Shown here: positions 55,637-64,000 of the stretch, piece by piece
Numbering within the stretch: position 1 is the stretch's first letter
Layout: each line of letters begins with the position of its first letter
From: Verticillium longisporum
Taxonomy: Eukaryota > Ascomycota > Sordariomycetes > Glomerellales > Plectosphaerellaceae
Length of the DNA stretch: 64,000 bases
Direction: 5' to 3'
Assembly: GCA_019188255.1 (NCBI GenBank)
Contig: JAETXT010000012.1
Location: 868,001-932,000 of the forward strand
The notes under the pieces: model-generated
Seen by the model: the letters and a program-made list of their open reading frames with translations, nothing else
Database searches by the model: none
What the model was told of the DNA's origin: nothing
Position numbers and translations under genes: made by a program

Positions 55637-56302
55637 TCACAGCGCAGCGGCAACACCGAGAACGCCAACCAAGGCCCCAACAGCATAGACGTTGGCCCCG
55701 GCGCGGCCAGCCAGGCTATCCCCGTCCTCGCCCGTCTCCGTGACCGTCTCGGTCCCCGTCGTCTCGGCCGTGCTCGTCTGCGTCTGCGTCTCCGTCTCCG
55801 TCACGGTCCCGCTCGTCTGCTGCGTCGCCAGCGCGGGAAAGACGGTGTAGCCAACCGACTCGGTCGTCGTCGTGCCGTCGCCCGTGAAGACGTGCCTCGC
55901 CTCGGTCGAGCAGATGGCGCTGCCGGCGGGCCCGTCGATGAGGTCCGTGCAGTCGGCCGCGAGGGCGGCGAGCTCGCTGCTGCGGTCGGAGACGAAGGAG
56001 GAGACGGAGGACTCGTAGCCGAGGACGTCGGAGGAGAGGCTCGCGGGCCACGTCAGGGCGCAGGGGTCCTGGGAGGGGCTGGCCGTGGCGGCCGTGAGGG
56101 CGAAAGAGGCGGCCTCGGCCGGGAGGGTGGGGAGGGCGGCGAGGAGGGACAGGGCCGGGGCGGCGCAGGCGGCGGAGCCGTCGGCTGCTCCGCCGGAGGA
56201 CGTGGCTGTTGCTGGTATGGACTGGGTCACTGTGCTGGTCTCTTCCTGGGAGAGGGCGCTCGACACCAGGGCGGCGAGGAAGAGGGACGTGGCTGACTTC
56301 AT
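55637..56302 (-). CDS. Secreted GPI-anchored Ser/Thr-rich protein
   Basis: A single-exon gene of 221 residues. The N-terminus (1-18, MKSATSLFLAALVSSALS) is a signal peptide followed by a polar Ser/Thr stretch. A central domain of about 110 residues has paired cysteines (AACAAPAL, DPCALTWP, ADCTDLID, AICSTEA). It is followed by a Thr/Glu-rich linker (TVTETETQTQTSTAE) likely to be O-mannosylated, and a C-terminal Gly/Ala/Val tail (ANVYAVGALVGVLGVAAAL) typical of a GPI-attachment signal. The architecture fits fungal cell-wall proteins of the DUF7735-like group. The role is unknown; cell-surface structure is the natural inference. High GC leaves the other frames open. Confidence 0.8.
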   Translation of the reverse strand: MKSATSLFLAALVSSALSQEETSTVTQSIPATATSSGGAADGSAACAAPALSLLAALPTLPAEAASFALTAATASPSQDPCALTWPASLSSDVLGYESSVSSFVSDRSSELAALAADCTDLIDGPAGSAICSTEARHVFTGDGTTTTESVGYTVFPALATQQTSGTVTETETQTQTSTAETTGTETVTETGEDGDSLAGRAGANVYAVGALVGVLGVAAAL

Positions 56303-58294
56303 GGTGGTGGATGTGATGGTGGTAGGTGAGTTGCAAGACTTTGGGTGAAACCAGCTGTTGGAGATGGAAGATCAGAGATGAGAAGAAAAGAGTACAGGAC
56401 ACAGCGACATGGCTCGACAGCCGACAACTCGCTTGATATACCTCTTTCTCCTCTCTCCAAGCCCCGGCACACCTCAGCCTTGCCAGCCCGACCACGGGAG
56501 AGACCCACGCCGCCCAGGGCCGAGCATGCAGCACAGCAATCGTGTCAAGCAGGCAACAACACACAGTCCGCACCCGTCATCCGTCAGGGGGGCCCGTCCC
56601 AAGAGCGAAGGATGGCGGCTGTGGGCTCAGCCAGCCGGGATCGTCACGCATGCGACGTCGACGGTTGGACACGAGCCGTCGTGCCGTTCCCTTCTTCCCC
56701 ACACATGATATGCCCAAATGCTCCGAGTTGGAGACTGCCAAGGCCTTCATCTGGCATCGCCGAGACCTTGGTGTCGGGGGGTATGACGTCGCGGCGAGCC
56801 GGCCGTCTTGGCTAGTTGTGCTTTGGTCATCTCCCTACATGCGCGGCGCGGGCGCGTTCTCGCGTCAGTGCGACGACAACTCTTGGGTATATGCAGTCAA
56901 TAGCTTTGTTGATTCAGCCACTACTCTGTCCTCTTTTTTGCCAGCGTATACATGTTCTTGGAGATGATCGGTTGGTGCTCAGGTGGTGCCTGTGAGACCA
57001 GCACGTGTCTCGCCCAGGACGACGTTGCGCCCCCGTAATCCGGACATGCCATCGATGCCGGTGGTCGAAACCCGCAGAGGCGCAACAGATCGCGGCATCG
57101 GCGTCCTTCTCCTCCGTCCGAACCGTGAAGTCTGAACTCGTCACCGTCACGACATGCTTCGACCTCGACTGACCACAGCAAGGCACGTCAGCAAGCCACA
57201 CCAACGTCACACGGGAGGCCGTGGAGGTAGGCTCGGTGTGCAGTCAGCGTCAGAAAGTTGCGCAATGGGCAGAGATCTCTGGACAGCTGTCAAGCGACCA
57301 CCCGAGGATCCCTCTCTCGCCAGTCGACCTGTGCATTTGGAAGGGCAGCTCGCAGGCTTAGCCAGGAAGACTCAGCCCTGTCTCCCCGGTTCTGACGTCC
57401 AGTGACGCGCCTGATGACGGCCCCTTCTGGAACGAAGAAATCGAGAGCCCACCTCGTCTCATTTGATGCCGACTGGCTTGTCGTATGGTCAAGATGTATC
57501 TATGCAAGCTCAACCTGAATATTGCAAAGTCAACTCGTTGAACACGACGCAGCCAACCAAGCACGACCGCCCTGAATGCAGAAGCAAGCGCGAAACTTCC
57601 ATAGCTACAAAAGGCTACAATTCTCACATCATACACATCATCACGTCACATCACTGTTCAATTAACAGACGGAAGCAGGAAAAAAGCACCTTGCATTCAC
57701 TCCACCGCCTACCATGCATCCAAACGCCTCCCTAGGCCGGGAAACAAAAAGTCTCGAGAAGGATAGAAACAGGAAAAAATCGAAACCAAAAAGGCATGAG
57801 CGTGAAGAACCCAAACACACCTTTCAGCAGAAGAAAAAGGAGGGCACGATATTCCATCTCGTTCCTCAGGAACCGAAAAAAAACTCCTCTTTCCGAAAAC
57901 AAGAAAACATGGGCCGGCGCAGGTACCACGCCCTGCGACCGGCGTCATGTCCAGAAAACATGAGGGAAAAGGACAGAGCACAACTCTGCTCTGCATCCGC
58001 TACAACACCCAAAAGGGTGACATCGGAAGCCAAGGTAAAAGAGCGAAACCAGTAACCAGAAACAGATCAATTGGGGGCCAGGGCATAAGAGCGTATCCAT
58101 GCATGGGGCTTGGGGTTCATATCAGCGCCCATGGCGGGTGTGTTGGTGTGTGTAAGTTTGCGTGTATGGGTATGCGTGATGCAAGAAAACCAAAGTGACG
58201 TGCAAAACGTCGAAGAAGCAGCAGGCCCTTGCGCCTGTCCGTACGCCGGTCATCAAAACAAAGGGAATCATTCGGAAGGCTTTCGACAGGCCCG
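56303..58294. other. Intergenic: promoter of the GPI-protein gene and downstream region of the SH3 gene
   Basis: About 2 kb. The first few hundred bases are upstream of the minus-strand GPI-protein gene. The part near 57600-58290 is A-rich on the plus strand and probably includes the 3' UTR of the SH3 gene. No gene or repeat is supported. Confidence 0.45.
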
Positions 58295-61200
58295 TCAGAC
58301 GGTGCCGCGCATGCGCTGCTTGCGCGCGAGCCAGTCGCCCAGCATGTTGTCGAGTTGCTTCATAATTGTCAGCTGCGATCCTCAAAGTGAAGGCATAGAT
58401 CAAGAACTAACCGTCGTAATCTCCGCCAACTTGGCATTCTGTTCCCGGAACAAGGGTCCAACGACGGGGTGCTCCGGCCCCGCCGGAACGACATCGCTCT
58501 TGTCGTATACAACGACGAGCATATCCCGAATGTCCGAGCTGGAGTCGAAGAACGCCCGCAGCTTGGCATCGTTCCATGAGTTGCTGGTCTGACTACCGCC
58601 TGCCGAGCTCGAGCTGGTTGTCATGGAGTCCTGGGCCGCGTGGCGCCGCGTGGATTCGTCGGCTTCGATGAGCTCGGGTGACGGCGAGTCGGACGAGTGG
58701 CCGCTGGACGTGTCGACCATGAGCGCAGGCGGATTGCTGGCGCCCATGGGCGAAACCTCGACGGGTGACTGTGAGAGGCGTTCGCTGGGCTTTGCGGCTG
58801 TTGACACATCTCCCGGCGTGATCGTCTTGTCCGACTGGGCGCTCAAGGTTGTCTGTGTGCTGAGGTAGCTGTCGGGGAACGCTCCCGGCAGGGTTGGTCG
58901 CAGTTGCTTGTCCTCCGTCTTCGCCTCCTGCGCTTGTTGCTGCTGTAGCTGATGCTGCTGCGACGGCTCGACGGGTGACGAGATGGACTCCTCATCCGGT
59001 GAATCAAAGTCATCAAGCTCCACCCGGGCTTTCGCCTTGGTAACCTTCTGCGGCTTCTCAACCTTGTTGCCCTTGTCGTTGCTTCCTGACCGGGACAGCT
59101 TGATCTTTGCGAGGCCCGACCTCTCCTCCTTCTGCTGCGATGCCGAGCGTGCGAGTTCGGGGGAGCGGTCCCGGCTGGACATGTTGGAAGCGAGCGACGT
59201 CTCGGCGGCATCCTGCTCCTGAACGATGCGCATCGACGCAGACGCCGGTGGCACATTGGATACGTCATTTATCCTGCCCTCAGACGCAATGTACTCGGCA
59301 AGTTCGCGGGTCGAGCTCTTCTGGGGCGCCGATCCGGGTTTGCGTGTCGGCGAGGGCTCGCCCCGGGGCTGTGGCTTCTGCAGCTTGCTCGGGTGCCTCT
59401 GAGGACCGCCCCTCTGCGGCGAGTCTTGGACGCTTTCGTCGTCGTGGTCCTCGTTGACCGTGTCTATCGACCGCTTGCCGAGCGAGTCGTCATCATCGTC
59501 GTTGCTCGTCTTCTTCTTGTCCTTCCGCGAGAAGAAGCTGCGAATCGCACTGGGCTTCTTCTCCTTCTTCTTCTTGTCGTCCTTCTTGTCCGGTTGCAGC
59601 TCCCTCTCCAGCTTTTCCATCTTGTCGAGACTAGCCCGCTGCTTGAGCTCCTTGGAATCGTTTGAGGATCTCGGCGCCGTGTCGTCGCGCAGCAGGTTTG
59701 GCGTCAGGGTAATCTTCTTCGTCTCGACTGTCTCGTCCTTAAAGAAAGAGTCGGTGTTGCGGACCGTGCCGTTCCTCGACCTACTGGGACCCTCGGGCTT
59801 GGCCTCGAAGAACTGTACGCTGCTGCGCCGCGTCTCATCCTCATCGACCACCTCCTTGATGACTGGTTCGGCAAGTTTGACCTCCTTCGGTGCCCTGGGC
59901 TTGAGAGGCTCCACCTTCGCCGACTCGTCAATGGAATCATCAGAAGCAGCCTTCTGCGCCTGCTCTGTTGCCGCGGCCTTTTGTTCTTGTCGAGCGCCAT
60001 CCTGCTGCGTGCCGAGGAGCTCCTCGGCATCCTCCTCATCGGACGAGAAATCGGCAAAGTCAGAGTAGTCGACGTACGTCGGTTCGGCAAAGACGACCGT
60101 CTTCTTCTTCTTGCCACGGAGCGCGCTGCGGAAAGCGCTCTTAGACTCCTTGCCCGCTTGGTCGCCCAGCATCGTGGCTGACAGCTTTGGGAGACGTTAG
60201 CCGCGTTCTGGTCATGGAGGGGTCAGCCGACATACGTCAATGTTCCGGTGCTTGTTCAAGCGCGCTAGCCTTTCGGTGGGCGTCTCGATGTGCTCGGCCG
60301 GTAGGTATCCTGCGATGGTCAGTGGGTGGTTCCCCATGCTCGTGGTGAACAGCGCGCATACCGATGCTGTTATCCTTAGCTACGCGTACCAGCCACCAGT
60401 AGCTGTTGCTGTCGTCGAGTAGCACCATGGTGTCGCCCTTGGTGGCATTGGCTTGACCTTCCACTGTGGCGACAAAAGTGTGAAGCGCATAGACAAAGTC
60501 AAAATCAATGTCCTCTGTATCGTGTAAGCTTTCAGCGTTCCAGCCAGCATCAATGTAAAGTGGGTCTGAGGGAAAAGGGAAGTCGTCGTCATCATCATCT
60601 TCGGTCGCTTCGTAGGGGATCATGGCAGGCGCATCGTCCGACGTTTCGTACGTAGCTCCTATGGGAGCGGAAACATTTTTGCTTTCTTTGCATGCAGCAA
60701 ATCGAACCGATTTCAACTCCTTCCTGATGTCCAGCGGTCGAACAAGCAACGGAGGGCTGTCGGCGCCCATGGCATCGACGGCAAGCATGTCGCCATGCGC
60801 CTCGGGATGATCCGCGTCGTCGAGCTCGTCAAAGAAGATCTCATGCTCAAAGTCGTACGCATGATCGTCGTATTCGTCGTGGATATATGCTCCCAACTCG
60901 GCGCAGTCGTATTTTGCGTCGGTCGGCTTCAGGTCCGGCGACTTCTAGTCGCAATACTTACCGCGAAGATGATGATGCGGGACGGGTGCAGTGGGAAAGG
61001 GCACGGTAGGAGAGGGGCCGGTAGATTTCTTGCTCCGGTTCCGGGACACTTGTATGGGCATGTAGGTAGGGATCTCGAGATACGGCGAGGAAGACGTCGG
61101 TTCGTCGAGGGTAGGGGGGGAGCAGGGGACACCGGGCTCTTGGTCCGGCGGCAGGGAATCCACGCGCCGGGGCCAGAGAGGCGGCAGAGAGGTACACCTA

Positions 61201-61910
61201 CCATCTTCGATCGAGGGGGAGCTCGAAATCTTATCCATCATGTCGTCGTCCATGCTCTCGTCTGTGTCGCCGTCGGCATCGCTCTCGTCGGTGGAAAGAC
61301 CGCCATTTTGCGCGACAGCCAGGCTGTCCTGGGAGGTGGACGGGTGCTGTTGCGCCTGCATGTTCTTGGCGGCGCTCGTTTCGGCGAGCTCGTTGGCGAC
61401 GCTGGCCACCAGGTCGTCGGTTTCGTAGCTCTGCTGATCGGGGTTGCCGTTGGTCCAGGAGATTCTGGGGCTGCGACTGTTCTCGGCGGCCGTTTCTTGG
61501 GCGACTTCGCGCAACGTTTCGGCCTGGTGGGCGCCGAGGGAGGAGGAGGAGGATTCGCTGGCTTCGGTGCGCGTGTGGTCTTTGGCGGAGGGCGCATCGG
61601 CGTCTTGGAGGTCGATCGAGTCTGTCGTGAGTGCGTCAGCGAGGGGAGGAGAGAGAAACCAGAGATGGTGATCGCCAACGTTGCGAGAATGGGCGTGACT
61701 AAGATTGGCAGCAGGCTTCAGACACGGGAAACAGGGGGGAGTGCAAAAAGAGGAATGGGGGTGGCAGCGCGCGGCGAGCATGGGATAGATGGATGGATGG
61801 ATGCAACGCAGCGCAGACAGAGGCGCACACAGGCACACACGAGACGCATAAAAAGTGAAGGCGCAAACGCGACAGAACGTACCGGCACGAATAATCTCGG
61901 GTCTCGTCAT
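58295..61910 (-). CDS. Large SH3-domain scaffold protein conserved in Pezizomycotina
   Basis: Six exons: 61883-61910, 60962-61621, 60362-60889, 60236-60309, 58412-60184 and 58295-58357, totalling 1,042 codons (1,041 residues) with no frame break. It starts MTRPEIIRA. The first 230 residues are acidic and disordered (MDKISSSPSIEDG, WPRRVDSLPP). One SH3 domain lies at about 363-418 (YALHTFVATVEGQ, the YWWLVRV core, and GYLPAEHIE across an intron); it would bind proline-rich partners. About 600 residues of charged, Ser/Lys-rich disordered sequence follow (KKKTVVFAEPTYVDYSDF at its start). The end is a conserved short motif, LDNMLGDWLARKQRMRGTV, split over the last intron. SH3 proteins of this plan act in cortical actin and polarity; for this one that is inference. 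Confidence 0.88.
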
Positions 61911-63060
61911 GGTGGGCTAGCTCGCGATGGGACAGCGAGGTTCGCAGGTTGCGTTGGCGAGTCGGTGGGTTTCCGCCGTGTGAATAGTATCGTCGAATCA
62001 AAGTGACCCCGGAAGCCAGCCGCGTTGGGTCGAGAGCGTCGTCATGAAGCGGCCAGAGAGCCGGGAAAGGAAGCAGATGTGAATATCCCGAATGTTCTGT
62101 GGCAATCGAGTCCGGCAAGTCAAGGCGAGGCGAGGCGAGGTGAAGCGAGGCAGCGGCGGCGACTGTACGGTAGCAACAAATTCCTGGGAAACAAAGGCTG
62201 GGCCGGGGACGGGCGGGTGGTGCGCCAAGGTGTCGCTCGAGGTGGATGTGGGCGAGGCTGGTCCGGTTCGTTTCGTGAAGCTGGGGAGATTGCGTTGGTC
62301 GGATCGTCAGTGTTGTCGCATGGGGGGGTTTAGGAGGAGGCGACGGGACGGGCAAGGAAGGATAGTGTCGTGGCTGGTGCGGTGCCAATTGGGTAGGGTT
62401 GTCGACGATGGGATGAGTCGGGCGTGTCGTCGGTTTGTCGGTGGTTGTGGTCTTGAACGATCCAGCCCAGGCCCTTGGCTGTGAGGTGCTGTACTCAACT
62501 TCTCTCGGTCTGGGTCTCTTGACGGGAGAGGGGGCTGGTCGTCGGTTTGGGTTTGGGTATGGGTCTTGGGCTGGGTAGGGGGTGTGGTGGTGCTGAGTCG
62601 AGGCAGGAGGTGGAGGCAGCCAGAAAAAAAGGAGGGACCAGGATGAGAGACGGAGAGTGTGCGTGATGTTGGTCTGTGCCTGGGTGCCTGTGCTTGTGCC
62701 TGAGCCAAGGAATGGGGACAATGAAGGAATGACAGCCAGCCTCTTTCTGGGAAGACGAGTATCGGAGAAACGAGCGTCGATCAGCGCACTCGTTCTTCTT
62801 TTGTTCTGTCCGAACTTGGATCGCCGAGATGGGAATGTCAGATGGACGATGGAGAATCGTGGCCAAGAACAGGATTCGGGTGACGATGATGGGTGATGGT
62901 GGTGAAGGACCCGAGGATTGAGTTCGCCCTACGTCTTTGGCCCCCTATGCCTATGGGTACGTGGCAATTCCGTTCAAGCCTTGCTTTTCTGCGGCAGGCA
63001 CCTCCAGCTGGTTCCAGGTCGGCATGTTCTGGCGTCGTCCACAGCCTGGGGCTTGAGTGC

Positions 63061-63104
63061 CTGGCAAGACTGGCAAGACTGGCAAGCCTGGCAAGCCTGG
63101 CAAG
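63061..63104. repeat. Five tandem 9-bp units (TGGCAAGAC/TGGCAAGCC)
   Basis: Five consecutive units in the SH3-gene upstream region. Units differ only at the eighth base. Confidence 0.75.
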
Positions 63105-63201
63105 GTACCTCCGCCAAGCAAGGGCAGGCAGGGTCGGGCGATGTTGAAACATGAGGCTGAGCAGCGGCAGGGGCTGGGCTGGGACGCTAGGCACCTGGAG
63201 C

Positions 63202-63231
63202 CTACCTACCTAGGTACCTAAGGTACCCAGC
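63202..63231. repeat. Overlapping AGGTACCT-type palindromes
   Basis: CCTACCTACCTAGGTACCTA and an adjoining AGGTACC form overlapping inverted repeats about 1.3 kb upstream of the SH3 start. Possible binding sites for a dimeric factor; unproven. Confidence 0.45.
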
Positions 63232-64000
63232 AAGCCAGGCACCTACTGTCTTGACCGTGCAGAGGATAGGTACCTGGCAACTGGGCAGTCGGGTGTCGCG
63301 CTGGCAGCAGTGCGAGCCTTGCTAGCAAGAGACTGGACAAACATCAGTCGAGCCAGATCTGCACAGCTGCCGCCCGGTGTACGCCGACCAGCTCCCCCAT
63401 GGCCGCAGTGCATGAAAGTACCTCACAGCACACGGTACGATGCGCCCAAGGCTTTAAATTTAAGCAGACATGATCGCGATCGCCCCTTTCACCGCACAAA
63501 TCCCTGGCATCCTTCTCCACAGCACATGCCAGAGAGGCTGACGACCGCCCCTGACCAGCATCCAGCGACACAGCAGAGCACAGCATACAGTGACCAACCC
63601 ATCTGCATGTCTCTGTCGACGGCTTTTTGAAGGTGCGCGCTCACCGCTCCGACAATTTTAAAAAAAATCAGGATGCTTTTTGCTTCTTCTTCTTCATCGG
63701 CTCTCTCCACCGAAACCGAGACCCCCGAAGCAGAGACGCCCGAACCGCAAAGACGCGAGCAGCGAGGAGAGAGACCGAGAAAAAGCCCTTGCCTCAACTA
63801 CGTCTTGACACGATGTGAAGATCCCCGTCCCGTGTTTTGTCTATCGTACCCTATTCTATGCTGCCGTCTCGTCTCGTCATGCCGACAACCCGGGACAGCT
63901 TCACTCATGTGTTCATTCTCCACGCCTGCCTCCATCGTGGGTGCTCGTCTATCGTCATCATGCTGTCTACCCTTTCTAAGCGTTAATGGCTCGCCGCCCA

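Larger units (their letters stand above)
61911..64000. other. Long upstream region of the SH3 gene
   Basis: About 2.1 kb. Long open frames on both strands (for example 61699-62721 minus) are caused by CCT/AGG-rich composition. The right end is CT-rich on the plus strand and has an ATG at 63987 (MARRP) that could begin a gene leaving the window; this cannot be judged. Confidence 0.4.

Noticed and set aside
61699..62721. 340-residue minus-strand Pro/His/Thr-rich frame upstream of the SH3 gene
   Set aside because: Open because of CCT/CAC-rich composition; overlaps the SH3 first exon in another frame.

Overview
The window is nuclear DNA of a filamentous ascomycete (Pezizomycotina, most likely a sordariomycete; I cannot name the genus). 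The signs are short GT-AG introns of about 45-90 nt, Zn(2)Cys(6) regulators with fungal-type middle regions, a PDR-type ABC transporter, a GPI-anchored Thr-rich secreted protein, and a long AT-rich block with the C-to-T signature of repeat-induced point mutation (RIP). Exon joins given here were read by eye and checked only for frame arithmetic.

Layout. 1-28.5 kb is an accessory metabolic stretch: the tail of a Gfo/Idh/MocA-type oxidoreductase, a Gly-rich microprotein, a Zn2Cys6 regulator, an Nramp metal transporter, a polytopic membrane protein, an FAD monooxygenase, a PDR ABC exporter (minus strand), an NmrA-like NAD(P)-binding protein, a 12-exon peroxisomal alcohol oxidase and a Sde182/DUF1593 nucleoside-hydrolase-like protein. 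28.8-41.4 kb is one MFS sugar-transporter gene (minus strand) cut in two by a 10.9-kb Ty3/gypsy chromovirus-like element with 214-bp LTRs and a 5-bp target duplication (TCCTA). That element is heavily RIP-mutated, and the mutations spill into both gene halves. Three GC-normal pogo/Fot-type DNA transposons (A, B, C; 1,857-1,858 bp) sit inside it. B and C are nearly identical and inverted, giving a 3.8-kb palindrome. 42.2-45 kb holds a possible solo LTR, an F-box-like protein and a three-exon gene for a small beta-rich protein. 45.97-51.63 kb is a Tad-like LINE flanked by a 13-bp target duplication. 51.9-54.4 kb has a second Zn2Cys6 regulator and a MITE. 55.6-61.9 kb looks like core genome: a GPI-anchored protein and a large SH3-domain scaffold protein. 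61.9-64 kb is a long GC-rich upstream region.

How the genes may work together. Two regulators, an oxidase, a monooxygenase, an NAD(P)-binding protein, an exporter, an importer and a sugar transporter within 55 kb fit a catabolic or detoxification neighbourhood, but shared regulation is inference only. Several otherwise convincing genes (both regulators, the membrane protein, the monooxygenase) carry exactly one single-base frame shift, mostly at homopolymers, and the exporter has one in-frame stop. These are either assembly indels or real decay of an accessory region.
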